Shown in pieces: positions 1 to 9,159 of a stretch of 64,000 nt of DNA. A model generated the notes under the pieces. That model saw only the letters and a program-made list of their open reading frames with translations, was not told the origin of the DNA and searched no databases. A program made the translations under genes and the position numbers. Origin of the DNA: Aureococcus anophagefferens (lineage: Eukaryota > Sar > Pelagophyceae > Pelagomonadales > Pelagomonadaceae); NCBI RefSeq assembly GCF_000186865.1, contig NW_008705572.1:331384-395383 (forward strand). Reading direction: 5' to 3'. The first letter of the stretch is position 1, and each line of letters begins with the position of its first letter.

Positions 1-1242
1 GCCCACGGTCACGAAGAAGAGGCCCAGGAGCAGCCCCCGCAGGGGCGCCACCGACGCCTCGACCTGGCTCACGTAGCGCGTCTCGGACAGACACACCCCC
101 GCGACGAACGCGCCGAGCGTCGCCGAGAGGCCCACGGCCTCCGTGAACGCCGAGATGCCGAGCACGCTCAATAGCACGACGCTCAGGAACGCCTCCTGGG
201 ACCGGCTCTTCGTCGCCCGCGCGAACATGGTGTTGAGCACGTTCTTCCCGACGACCTCGACGCTCAGGATGGCGAAGACGGCCTTGAGCGCGGACACGCC
301 GAGCGCGGCCGCTAAAGCCGCGCCGCCGTTGCCCGACGCCAACAACGGCAGCAGCACCAGCAGCGGCACGACGGCCAGGTCCTGTAAGAGGAGCACGCCC
401 AACGACGCGCGGCCGTGGGACGTGCCGAGCTCGTCCTGGTCCCGCAGCAACTGGAGCACGAACGCCGACGAGCTCAGGCTCAGCGCGCCGCCGATGGCCG
501 TCGCCGCGGCGAAGGACACGGTGCTCCCCGCGGCCGCGCCGACGGCGACGGCGGCGCGGCCCAGCACCAGGGCCGTCACGACGAACTGGGCGAAGCCCAG
601 CCCGAAGATCTCCGTGCGCATCGCGCCGATCTTCGCGACGGACAGCTCCAAACCCATCTCGAAGAGGAAGAAGACGACGCCGAGCTCCGCGAGGATCTCC
701 GCCTGGTGCAGGTTCGAGATGATATCGCCGCCGTTGGGGCCCAGGAAGACGCCCGTCGCGAGGAACCCGAGGATGGGCGACAGGCCCACGCGCTTCGCGA
801 GCGGGATGACCGTCGCGGTGGCTAGAAGCAGCACGAGCGAGTCGCGGCGCGCGCCCACGGCCGCGAGCTCGCGCCAGGACTCGCCGAGGCCCGCGGCCAT
901 GGCCGCCCGCGACCCCTCGAGGGCCGCGCCGGGCGACGCCGCGGCCGCGCCGCGACTCGCCGCCGCGAGCGCGAGGAAGCCGACGACCGCCGCGCGGACC
1001 GCGCGCTTCGCCCGGCGCCGCGGCGCGCCGGCGGCGCGCGGGGGTCGCCGGAAGCGCCGCCGGAACCAGCCGCCCACGCCGCGCGCCGCGGGGCCCGGGG
1101 CCGCCGCCGCCGCCGCCGCGACGGCGCAGGCGCCGCGGCCCCGCCGGAGGTGCGGCAAACGCGCGGGCGCGAGCGGCCGCGGCGGCGCGATCAGGGCGTG
1201 CGCCGCGGCGAGGAGGGCCAGCAGCAGGCGTGGATGAATCAT
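1..1242 (-). CDS. CPA2/KEA-type K+(Na+)/H+ antiporter, 3' part missing
   Basis: Cation/proton antiporter of the CPA2 (KefB/KEA) family; the C-terminal end lies beyond the left edge, so 414 codons are visible. It begins MIHPRLLLALLAAAHALIAP, a signal-peptide-like stretch followed by Arg/Pro-rich sequence, consistent with targeting to a complex plastid as for plant KEA1-3 (inference). From about residue 115 come several membrane helices with family hallmarks: GFLATGVFLGPNG, FLFEMGLELS, SSSAFVLQLL, GRASLGVLLLQDLAVVPLL, and at the edge GLLLGLFFVTVG. These are typical of the KefB exchanger fold. The frame is open throughout with no intron. It is divergent from the next gene across about 235 bp, which probably holds both promoters. 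The start is the first ATG of the open frame; a later in-frame Met at 900 would remove the targeting peptide. Confidence 0.85.
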   Translation of the reverse strand, partial: MIHPRLLLALLAAAHALIAPPRPLAPARLPHLRRGRGACAVAAAAAAAPGPAARGVGGWFRRRFRRPPRAAGAPRRRAKRAVRAAVVGFLALAAASRGAAAASPGAALEGSRAAMAAGLGESWRELAAVGARRDSLVLLLATATVIPLAKRVGLSPILGFLATGVFLGPNGGDIISNLHQAEILAELGVVFFLFEMGLELSVAKIGAMRTEIFGLGFAQFVVTALVLGRAAVAVGAAAGSTVSFAAATAIGGALSLSSSAFVLQLLRDQDELGTSHGRASLGVLLLQDLAVVPLLVLLPLLASGNGGAALAAALGVSALKAVFAILSVEVVGKNVLNTMFARATKSRSQEAFLSVVLLSVLGISAFTEAVGLSATLGAFVAGVCLSETRYVSQVEASVAPLRGLLLGLFFVTVG

Positions 1243-1477
1243 CGGTGCTGCCTTGTTGGCGCTAGGGCTGCACCGACGTCGCGTGCGCTCCTCAAGCGCT
1301 CTGGCCTGCTTGTGCGGATGACGAGCTTTGGTCAAGTAACTTAGTTCAACATGTTCACTCTGAGACGAGAGCGGCCGGGCAAACATCGCGGAGTTGACGA
1401 GCCACATCGACGCTGCCCCGCGACGAGAATTAGAGCCCACCTGCCCTTCTACTTACATTTCACGTTCGGTGGGGGCC

Positions 1478-4400
1478 ATGACGTCGTCGGCGCGGTGCCA
1501 GGGCGACGCGGACAGCGACGTCGAGTCGACGGCCGAGGAGCTCGAGGAGGAGCAGCGCGAGCGGAACCTGACCATGTTCAGCAAGCGCCACCTCTTCGTC
1601 GAGCTGCACGAGCTCAAGAACAACGAGTGGCACGAGACGAAGCGCTACAACTACGGCCTCGAGGAGGACCTGGCGACGGACGGCCCGAAGCGCCACTGGA
1701 CGAAGGCGCACCTGCCGTCCATCTCCGTCTTCGGCATGCTCGCGTTCCGCGACTGCCTCCACGAGGACCTCGTGATCCTCGACGTCGCGAGCCAGTCGGC
1801 CACGGGCGCGTCCCAGCTCGAGCCCGTGGCGCTGGCCATCGTCGACCACCTCGTGAGCGACGGCGCCGTCGAGGCCGCGGACCGCGACGCGGCGCTCCTC
1901 GCTTTGCTGGGCCACCTGAACAGCCGGAAGTGCGTCGAGCACGACGACGAGCTCAAGGCCTTCAAGCGGGAGCGCGAGCAGCGGAAGCGGCGGCAAACCC
2001 TAGAAAGCGAGGTGTCGAAGCTGCCGCGCGCGGGGCCCCTGGAGACGCTCGGCGAGGTCGACGAGGACGGCGACGACGACGACGCGAAGCCCGCGGCGTC
2101 GTGGCGGCGGCCGTCGCTGCCGAAGCTCCTCGACGTGAAGCGGCCGCCGTCCGTGGGGTCGCTGTTGGACCTCGTCAAGAAGGGCCGGGGCGGCAACGAC
2201 GAGCCGGCGTCGCCGCGGCCCCCCGAGCCGCCCGCGCTGGGCCGGAGCCGGAGCGCGCCCGGCCCGCCGCGGTGCGCGGCCGTGGGCGACCTCGAGAAGA
2301 AGCGGCGCACGAAGGCGCGCGAGGACACGCTCAAGCCCGACGCCGAAGAGGAGGCGGTGCACGTGCTCATCGACGACGACTTCGCCTGGCTCCGCGAGGA
2401 CATCGTCGCCTTCGTGCGCCTGAGCGAACCCGTCGACACGGGCCTCGAGGAGCACGTCGACGTCGACGAGCTCGACGACGACGAGTCCGCCGGCGGCACG
2501 CCCCAGAGCTCGCCGTCCAAGGGCGGCTTGGCCGCTCGCAGCAAGGAGCGGGCGCCGGCGAAGCCCCACCAGCAGCTCCACGCGCGGTTCATCGTCCTCG
2601 TGCTCGGCCGCCGCGAGATGGAGTCCGCGCGCGGCAGCTCCGCGGCGAAGCTCCTCCACGACCGCCACGTCGAGATGGGCGCGGCGGCGGCGGCGATGAT
2701 GCAGGACGACTCCGTCGTGCGCGTCGCCTACGAGGCGACGGCGCCGAGCCAGGTGCTCGCGGCCATCGACCGGCGCCTCTCCGCGCTCCGGGTCCTGCCC
2801 CAGACGTCGCGGCCGACGTCCAAGGCCGTGGACCGGCGCGCGAAGCGCATCATGAAGCAGCTCGCCCAGCTCAAGGAGGAGGAGGAGCGCAAGCGCCTCG
2901 AGGCCCTCGACGCGGAGAACGACCTCGTCACGGGCCGCGCGGTCGGGTCCGTCTTCCTCCGCGTCCAGTACCCGACGCAGAACCAGAAGCTGCTCGCGAA
3001 GCAGCGCGACGTCTTCGCCAAGGGCGTCAGCCTGACGACCTTCTTCGAGTTCGCCCAGAAGTACGCGCTGCCGCTCGTCGCGGGGATTATTCTGGCATTG
3101 GTCCTCGCGAACGCGCGCGCGGGCGGCTACCGGCGCTGGGCCGGCGCGAGCCACGGCGGCGACGACGACGACGGCGACGACGGGCTGGTGGACGACCACG
3201 GCGACGACCACGGGTCGTCCCACGGCGGCCACCCGACGGTCTTCGGGCTCCGGGTCCACGGCCACGACGTCACGCTCCACTTCCTCGTCAACGACGTCCT
3301 CATGGCGCTCTTCTTCGGCCTGGCCGTCAAGGAGATCGCCGAGGCCTTCCAGCCCGGCGGGTCCCTCTACCCGCCGGGGCGCAAGGCCGTGAACCCGCTC
3401 TGCGGCACGCTCGGCGGCGTCCTCGGCCCCATCGCGGCGTACTTCGCCGTGCTCTACGCGGGGACGGCGTCGGGCCTGCTGACGGGCTACGACTACGCGC
3501 AGTACGCCCGGGGCTGGGGCATCCCGACGGCGACGGACATCTCCGTGGCCTGGGTCGCGGCGATCTGCGTCTTCGGCGCGGGCCACGTCGCGATCAACTA
3601 CCTCCTGCTCTGCGCGGTCATCGACGACGGGCTGGGCCTGGTCATCATCGCCGTCGCCTACCCGGACCCCGACGCGCCGGTCCAGCCTGCGTGGCTCGGG
3701 CTCGTCCTGCTGGCCATGGCGCTCGCCTACGGCCTCCGGCGCGCGCGGTGCGCGCGCTGGGAGGCGTACGTCGCGCTCGCGGGGCCGCCCGCGTGGATCG
3801 GGCTGCTGTGGGCGTCGGTGCACCCGTCGCTGGCCCTCGTCTTCGTCGTGCCCTTCATGCCCCTCAGCGTCGGCCACGAGGAGGAGCGCGACGAGCTCGA
3901 CGCGGTCCTGTCGGAGTCGCCGCGCGGCGCGCTCTCGGACGCGAACCTCAAGGCGCACGACAGCGCCATGGAGGCGGGCGCCGAGCCCGAGGCGCACGTG
4001 CCCGTGCACCGGTCGCCGCTCCACGACTTCGAGGAGAGCGTCAAGGGCTTCGTGGATTTCGGGGTCCTGTTCGCGTTCGGCGTCGTGAACGCGGGCGTGC
4101 GCGTCGACGCGGTCGGCGGCTTCACGGTCGTCATCTGCCTGAGCTTGCTCTTGGGCAAGGCCCTGGGCATGACCCTGGGCTCGAACCTGGCGACGGTCCT
4201 GGGCTTCCCGCGGCCCGACGGCATGTCGCACCGGCACCTCGTCGTCGCGGGCGTCATCTCGTCCGTCGGGCTCACGGTGAGCCTCTTCATCGCGGGCGAG
4301 GCCTTCACGGCCAAGCCCACGCTCGAGGCCCAGGCGAAGATGGGGGCTTTACTGTCCGTGTTCCCGCCGCTCGTGCTCTGCGGCGCCGCGGTCGCGGACC

Positions 4401-4783
4401 CCCGCATGCGCGACCGGCTGCTGGGCCCGGACGGCAAGAAGGACGACGACGCCACGCTGGAGGGCGGCAGCAACCGGAGCGGCGGCACGCTGCCGACGGA
4501 CGACGACGCGTCGTCCGCGGCGTCGACGGCGGGCGACCCGCACGCGGTCTTCGTCAACGAGGAGGACGAGGACCTCGAGGCCGTCGTCGTGTCGAACATC
4601 GAGTCGAGCCTGTTGCGCATCCAGCGCCTCGAGGCCAAAATCGAGGAGCGCGTCGGCCTGTCGCGGTCCGCGTCCATCGACCAGATCCACGAGCACCAGA
4701 GCCGGCTCCGCAAGGACCGGAAGAGCTTTGACCGCGGCTCCTTCGACGGCGGCGACGGGATGGACAGTTCGGCGCGATCGTAG
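1478..4783 (+). CDS. Band-3 cytoplasmic domain fused to NhaA Na+/H+ antiporter
   Basis: About 1101 residues in one exon. Residues about 33-170 (HLFVELHELKN..WHETKRY..EED..., KAHLPSISV, VILDVAS) and about 284-447 (VHVLIDDDFAWL, IVAFVRLSEPV, ARFIVLVLGRR, VVRVAYEA, IDRRLSALRVLP) match the two halves of the SLC4/band 3 cytoplasmic domain, separated by a Ser/Pro-rich linker. Residues about 520-980 form an NhaA antiporter: WGIPTATDISVAW, then CAVIDDGLGLVIIA with the adjacent Asp716-Asp717 expected to bind and exchange Na+/H+, later GVLFAFGVVNAGV and LGKALGMTLGS. A His/Asp-rich loop lies between the first helices. The C-terminal ~120 residues are acidic and Ser-rich with a short coiled-coil-like segment. 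The start at 1478 sits in GGGGGCCATGA; an in-frame ATG at 1394 is possible. It is divergent from the KEA gene. No SLC4 membrane domain is present. Confidence 0.9.
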   Translation: MTSSARCQGDADSDVESTAEELEEEQRERNLTMFSKRHLFVELHELKNNEWHETKRYNYGLEEDLATDGPKRHWTKAHLPSISVFGMLAFRDCLHEDLVILDVASQSATGASQLEPVALAIVDHLVSDGAVEAADRDAALLALLGHLNSRKCVEHDDELKAFKREREQRKRRQTLESEVSKLPRAGPLETLGEVDEDGDDDDAKPAASWRRPSLPKLLDVKRPPSVGSLLDLVKKGRGGNDEPASPRPPEPPALGRSRSAPGPPRCAAVGDLEKKRRTKAREDTLKPDAEEEAVHVLIDDDFAWLREDIVAFVRLSEPVDTGLEEHVDVDELDDDESAGGTPQSSPSKGGLAARSKERAPAKPHQQLHARFIVLVLGRREMESARGSSAAKLLHDRHVEMGAAAAAMMQDDSVVRVAYEATAPSQVLAAIDRRLSALRVLPQTSRPTSKAVDRRAKRIMKQLAQLKEEEERKRLEALDAENDLVTGRAVGSVFLRVQYPTQNQKLLAKQRDVFAKGVSLTTFFEFAQKYALPLVAGIILALVLANARAGGYRRWAGASHGGDDDDGDDGLVDDHGDDHGSSHGGHPTVFGLRVHGHDVTLHFLVNDVLMALFFGLAVKEIAEAFQPGGSLYPPGRKAVNPLCGTLGGVLGPIAAYFAVLYAGTASGLLTGYDYAQYARGWGIPTATDISVAWVAAICVFGAGHVAINYLLLCAVIDDGLGLVIIAVAYPDPDAPVQPAWLGLVLLAMALAYGLRRARCARWEAYVALAGPPAWIGLLWASVHPSLALVFVVPFMPLSVGHEEERDELDAVLSESPRGALSDANLKAHDSAMEAGAEPEAHVPVHRSPLHDFEESVKGFVDFGVLFAFGVVNAGVRVDAVGGFTVVICLSLLLGKALGMTLGSNLATVLGFPRPDGMSHRHLVVAGVISSVGLTVSLFIAGEAFTAKPTLEAQAKMGALLSVFPPLVLCGAAVADPRMRDRLLGPDGKKDDDATLEGGSNRSGGTLPTDDDASSAASTAGDPHAVFVNEEDEDLEAVVVSNIESSLLRIQRLEAKIEERVGLSRSASIDQIHEHQSRLRKDRKSFDRGSFDGGDGMDSSARS

Positions 4784-5114
4784 CGTGCCTTTGTTGTTTT
4801 TGGCGCGGTTCCCGACGTCGATGGCGCCGAACTGCTCCATCCAGGAGCAGCGGTCCGACCCGCTCGACCCGCGGCGCGACGCGGACCCGGCCGCGGCCCT
4901 GACGTAGGCGTCCATGTCGTCTTTGGATGCCGTTTTAGCCGCCGCTCGGGGGCGCCTGGGTAGGCTCAGGGTGCGGGCACGGGACAGGAGAGTGACGACG
5001 AGGGGTCCGAGGTGAATCGCTCTCATGTGTCGCTCGCCGCACGTACGTCCACTGTGGAGTTTCGACGACGGCGTCCGGACGTCCCGTGAGTGTACGGTCA
5101 AGATCATCGAGGAG
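4784..5114. other. Intergenic, 331 bp
   Basis: This holds the 3' flank of the NhaA fusion gene and the 5' flank of the next plus-strand gene. A frame continues upstream of 5115 to an in-frame ATG at 5025, so the next gene could start earlier. No RNA gene or repeat is seen. Confidence 0.4.
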
Positions 5115-6131
5115 ATGAGCGTGTCGGCCGGTTGCATCGATTTATTCGCAGAGCCCCCCGATGCACCAACGACAGAGACTCGTGCCGAAAAAGAAAAGCG
5201 CGACGCCTTCGTCGAGTCGCTGGTGGGCCTGGACAGCGTGGTGTGCAACGCGCTCCTGAAGGAGTCGGGCGTGCTCGACCCCTCGGAGCGCGTCAAGGCG
5301 CTGAAACACCTGGAGCGCGTCAAGGCGCTGAAGGAGCAGGAGCTCGAGGTCTCGAAGAGGAACTCGGGGCTCCTCCGCGTCGAGAAGCGCAAGGCGAGCC
5401 GCGTGTCGGAGCTGCCGCTCGTGAACGTGCTCACCGCGCTCGTCGCCGGGGGCGCGCCGTCGCGCGAGACGGTGAAGGACCTCCTCGACGTGCTCGGCAT
5501 CGTCGGCGGCCTCATGCTCTCCATCGCCGTGGGGCCGCCCCTGTCGCTCGACGTCGAGGCCTACGAGCAAATCGTCGATCGGTTCGACAAGCCGCCGTAC
5601 GACGACTGCGGATTCGACGGCGCGGACCTCATCAAGCGCTTCAACTTCCACTGCGCGAACGCCTACTCGGCGAACGCGGCGGCGCTCTTCTCGACGCTCG
5701 TCGTCTACGTCTGCTTCGTGACGGCCGGCGACGACTGGTACGGGAAAGAATGGAAGGCCTACTGGAACTGCATGCGCTTGCCCATCATCTTAGCGCTCCT
5801 CATTTCAGTAGTCGGTTGCCTAGACACGATCAACGCGGTCAAGCACTACATGATCATGACAATGCCGAACCCTCGCGTCGAACACGACGGCCGCTGCCGC
5901 GACACGACGTTCCGGATGAGAGAGGGCTATATGGCGCACTCCGACACATGGGGCTACAACTACGAGTTCTCGACCTGGTCGATCGTCCCGCTCCTCGGCC
6001 TGTCGCTCATCTCCATGTCCCTCGCGACGTCGCGGAAGCACGGCAAGGACCTCTGCGGCAGACCTCTGCGGGGCGTGGCTCGCGCCGCGCGCGCCGCGTT
6101 CAGTCCTCGGAACGGCGACGAGGGATCGTGA
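5115..6131 (+). CDS. Orphan multi-pass membrane protein
   Basis: 338 residues; family not recognised. The first ~110 residues are charged and probably cytosolic, with a short in-frame tandem duplication (ERVKALKHLERVKALK) encoded by a 20-bp repeat at 30-bp spacing. Hydrophobic helices follow: DLLDVLGIVGGLMLSIAVGP, AALFSTLVVYVCFVTAG, LPIILALLISVVGCLDTI, and near the end WSIVPLLGLSLISMSLAT, so about four passes. A stretch with Cys residues and charged motifs (GRCRDTTFRMREGYMAH) lies between the last two. Long coding frame with the same codon bias as its neighbours. The start at 5115 (MSVSAGCIDLF) is preferred; 5025 is an alternative. No function is inferred. Confidence 0.7.
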   Translation: MSVSAGCIDLFAEPPDAPTTETRAEKEKRDAFVESLVGLDSVVCNALLKESGVLDPSERVKALKHLERVKALKEQELEVSKRNSGLLRVEKRKASRVSELPLVNVLTALVAGGAPSRETVKDLLDVLGIVGGLMLSIAVGPPLSLDVEAYEQIVDRFDKPPYDDCGFDGADLIKRFNFHCANAYSANAAALFSTLVVYVCFVTAGDDWYGKEWKAYWNCMRLPIILALLISVVGCLDTINAVKHYMIMTMPNPRVEHDGRCRDTTFRMREGYMAHSDTWGYNYEFSTWSIVPLLGLSLISMSLATSRKHGKDLCGRPLRGVARAARAAFSPRNGDEGS

Positions 6132-6239
6132 CCGGGCTTAGCCACGGCGTGCATCGCGCCGAGCCTCCGGAGTCCCTTACGTCCTACCACATCCCGCCGG
6201 CGGGCTACGTTCGACGGCGCCGACATCCAGGAAAACTAA

Positions 6240-7152
6240 TTAGGGGAACAGGAAATCGAGCCAGCCGAAGCGGATGTCGAGGATCCAGAACGCCGTCGCC
6301 GCGTCGAGCCCCGTGTGGAGCGCGGCGCAGACTTTGACTCCCAGCCGCGGGTGGTCCGCGACGCGGTTCAGCAGGGATCCCATGAAGGCCAAAAATGGAA
6401 ATGCGATGCCCAGGTTGAACCACGGCGGCATGAGCATGTGGATGATCACGCTGTGGTACGCGCTGTAGGCGACGGCGCTGAGCGCGTCCGCGTGCGTCGC
6501 GGCGTTCGCCGTCTCCCGCGGCGTCCGCGCGCCCGCCCTCAACCGCAGCCGCCAGCGCAGGAGCTGGCGCCAGAAGATCTCCTCGACGTGCGCGTTGACG
6601 ACCGAGAAGTAGGCCGTGAACGCGAGCATGGGGCCGACGCGCGACACGCCGAAGCGGTCGAGCGTCGCCCGGAGCGCGGCCTTGTCGACGCCGATGTACT
6701 CGCCGGGCTTCGACACCGCGCGGCAGGCCGCGTAGACGCCCAGGCCTACCAAGCATGACGGTAACGAATTCTCATTGTTTTCCCACCCCAAATCTCTCGA
6801 AAATCGTGACGGCCACAGGACGCTGGCCCAGGCCGATGGCGAGCATGAGCCAGAACGCGCGCGCGGCCATGACGTTCCTCGTCCTCGCGTCGCCGTCGTC
6901 CGGCGGCCGCGCGAGCGAGCCCTCGCGGTGGCGCAGGGCGTTGGCGCCCAGGCGCAGGCTCCAGCCGTGGGCGAGGATCGCGCCCACCATGAAGGCGTGG
7001 AAGACGAGGTTCGCCGGCACGGCCGTGTGGAGCACGACGACCATGACGTGCATGATGACCGACGGCGCGAGCAGCAGCGCCGCCGACGACCAGTCTTTTC
7101 TCGTTTTCCGGTCGTCGCTGGACATGGCGCGCGGCGCAGCGGAACTCATCAT
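6240..7152 (-). CDS. CPBP-family (CAAX protease/Rce1-like) membrane protein
   Basis: Two exons, 7152..6834 and 6745..6240, giving 274 residues. The second exon carries the three CPBP (Abi/type II CAAX protease) motifs: VEEIFWR (EExxxR), YSAYH (FxxxH-like) and LHTGL (HxxxB), placed between hydrophobic helices, so the metallo-type active site looks intact. The family includes ER prenyl-protein proteases and plastid homologues; the substrate here is unknown. The first exon supplies two or three helices (LLLAPSVIMHVMVVVLH, AFWLMLAIGLG). The join restores LAIGLGVYAACRAV exactly at an 8-bp direct repeat, GCCTGGGC, that flanks the intron. Start: the first of ATG ATG at 7152; an ATG at 7125 is also possible. 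Confidence 0.75.
6746..6833 (-). mobile_element. Short introner-like intron (88 nt, GC-AG) in the CPBP gene
   Basis: Read on the minus strand, the intron starts with GCCTGGGC, continues CAGCGTCCTGTG, has TTCGAG in its middle and ends CTTGGTAG. The exon then resumes with a second perfect GCCTGGGC. Removing one copy plus the insert restores the reading frame. The 5' splice site is therefore GC and lies inside the left target-site copy, while AG comes from the element. Confidence 0.75.
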
Positions 7153-7460
7153 CGCGCGGATGTCTGCGGCGGCTGAGCGCTCGCGCGGATGTCTGCGGCA
7201 GCTGAGCGCAGGCAGCGTGTATTCTCGCCTTGAGGCGCCAGTCGATGTGGCTCGCAGCAGCCGTGATGTGTCGTCTGCGAGATATTCTGCGACACCTTCG
7301 GCTTGTTGAACCCGCGGCGCGACCGGCCGCGACCGACTTCGCGACACTTCGCGACCGCGACGACTCCCTCGCAGGTGAATGGCGCGCGCCGGGCAACACT
7401 GCGAGGGCACTATCGAAGCAAGAGAGAGAGGCGAGGAGGCGACGGGGCGGCGGCGGCGGC
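7153..7460. other. Intergenic, 308 bp
   Basis: 5' flank of the CPBP gene and 3' flank of the epimerase gene, both on the minus strand. There is a short imperfect repeat (TGCGGC..CTGAGCGC) near 7160-7210. No RNA gene is recognised. Confidence 0.35.
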
Positions 7461-8951
7461 TCAGGGCTGGGGCGAGGCCTCGGGCGGCGGCGCGAAGATG
7501 TCGGAGACCTTGGGCCGGGGCTTGAGGAGCGCCGTGGGCCGGCTGGAGCAGATCGTCGCGAGGTAGGGGATGCCGCGGTGCGTCGGCGCGTGGCGGACGG
7601 CGTCGACGAACGCGTCGGCGACCGAGAGGTCGAGCTTCGCGGCGTTCTCGAGCGTCGGCGCGACGTCGGCCTTGGCCGCCTCCGACGGCGACGGCACGTC
7701 GTCGGTCGTGAGCGCGACGCCGAGCTTCGTGAGGTCGTCGAAGGACGAGCTGTTCATGCGCGGCCGCATCTTCGACGGGTCCGACCGGCCGATCGTGGAC
7801 GCGCGGTCGCGGCCGAAGGTCGGCCGCGACGCCTGGGCGGCGCGGAACGTGAGGAGCAGCTCCTCGTCGACGGCGAAGGCCTTGCGCGCCGCGGACTCGC
7901 GCAGGCGCCGCTCCATCGCCGCGCGCTCGACGCACTCGGGCGTCTGGCCGACCTCGGGGTGCGTCTCGTTGTACCACGCGACGAGCTTCCGGATGCCCTC
8001 GGGGAAGGGCGTCTTCGGGTCGTAGCCCAGGAGCTCGCGAGCCTTCGAGATGTCCGCGCAGGTCCGCGGCACGTCGCCGGGCTGCTCCGGCAATATCTCT
8101 ATCTCCGCCTTCCTGCCCGTCGCCTCCTCGACGAGGGCGATGAAGTCGCCGAGCTTCGTGGGCGACCCGTTGCCCAGGTTGTAGACCTGGTAGCCCAGGG
8201 GCGTGTCCAGGGACAGCACGATGCCCTGGACGACGTCGTCGACGTACGTGTAGTCGCGGCTGCTCGAGCCGTCGCCGAACTGCTGGATGGGCGCGCCGCG
8301 CGAGATCTTGTCGACGAACTTGAGGGGCGCCATGTCCGGCCGGCCCCGCGGGCCGAAGACCGTGAAGAAGCGCAGCGCGGCGATGTTGAGCTTGTAGAGG
8401 TGGTGGTACGTGTACGCGAGGAGCTCGCACGCCTTCTTCGTCGCCGCGTAGGGCGACACGGGGAAGTCCACCGAGTCCTTCTCGCTGAAGAGCGTCTCCT
8501 TGGAGCCGCCGTAGACCGACGACGACGACGCGAAGACGAAGCTGTCGTTGCCGTACTTGCACGCGACGTCCATCAGCCGCGTCGTGCCCTCGACGTTGCT
8601 GTGCACGTAGACGAAGGGGTCCTCGATGGACGGCCGCACGCCGGCCCGCGCCGCCATGTGGACGACGCGCCGCGGCTTGCCGTGGCCCGTCCAGACGCGG
8701 TCGAGCAGCGCGACGTCGCAGATGTCGCCGCGGTAGAACGTGAACCGGTCGCCGCCGACGCGCTCGAGGAGCGCGACATTCGACTCCTTGACGCGCACGT
8801 CGTAGTAGTCGTTGACCTCGTCGATGCCCACGACGTGCTCGCCCCGGTTCAGCAGGAACTCGCAGGTGTGGGACCCGATGAAGCCCGCGGCGCCCGTCAC
8901 GACGATGGCCCGGCCCTCGGGGCAGGCGGCCGCCGCCGCCTGCGCCGACAT
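7461..8951 (-). CDS. UDP-glucuronate 4-epimerase-like SDR with long C-terminal tail
   Basis: 496 residues. An extended short-chain dehydrogenase converting UDP-glucuronate and UDP-galacturonate, a step toward cell-surface acidic polysaccharides. Visible: NAD-binding VVTGAAGFIGSH (about residues 17-28), GDICD, HMAARAGVRPS (typical of UDP-glucuronate 4-epimerases), FASSSSVYG with the catalytic Ser, YAATKK with the YxxxK pair, RFFTVFGPRGRPDMA, and SRDYTYVDDVV. The canonical enzyme ends near residue 345 (PFPEGIRKLVAWY). About 150 further residues are unlike the fold: polar, Ser-rich, with RPTFGRDRASTIGRS and FDDLTKLG. Start at 8951 (MSAQ) is preferred over an in-frame ATG at 9155, which would almost abut the upstream gene. 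No transmembrane anchor is seen with this start, unlike plant GAEs. Confidence 0.85.
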   Translation of the reverse strand: MSAQAAAAACPEGRAIVVTGAAGFIGSHTCEFLLNRGEHVVGIDEVNDYYDVRVKESNVALLERVGGDRFTFYRGDICDVALLDRVWTGHGKPRRVVHMAARAGVRPSIEDPFVYVHSNVEGTTRLMDVACKYGNDSFVFASSSSVYGGSKETLFSEKDSVDFPVSPYAATKKACELLAYTYHHLYKLNIAALRFFTVFGPRGRPDMAPLKFVDKISRGAPIQQFGDGSSSRDYTYVDDVVQGIVLSLDTPLGYQVYNLGNGSPTKLGDFIALVEEATGRKAEIEILPEQPGDVPRTCADISKARELLGYDPKTPFPEGIRKLVAWYNETHPEVGQTPECVERAAMERRLRESAARKAFAVDEELLLTFRAAQASRPTFGRDRASTIGRSDPSKMRPRMNSSSFDDLTKLGVALTTDDVPSPSEAAKADVAPTLENAAKLDLSVADAFVDAVRHAPTHRGIPYLATICSSRPTALLKPRPKVSDIFAPPPEASPQP

Positions 8952-9159
8952 CGTTTCTTTGAGCGGTTCGCAGCGATGCGGCGGCTGCAGCGCGAAGGAG
9001 AGGCGGACGGCGGCGGCCAGGAACGCCGAGTAGGTGCGTCGAGGACGAGATTCAACAAGAGCGTGTGGCGGGTGAGCGCGCCGCCGCCACACGCCTCGCC
9101 GCGCGCCGCTGCCAGGCCCGGGCCGCTGCCGACGACAGCATCGAGAGGAAGCCACGTGT

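Noticed and set aside
1351..4731. Long overlapping frames (over 700 codons) on both strands across the NhaA fusion gene
   Set aside because: They are Arg/Ala/Gly-rich shadows caused by high GC at codon third positions, with no domain content; the called frame has all motifs.
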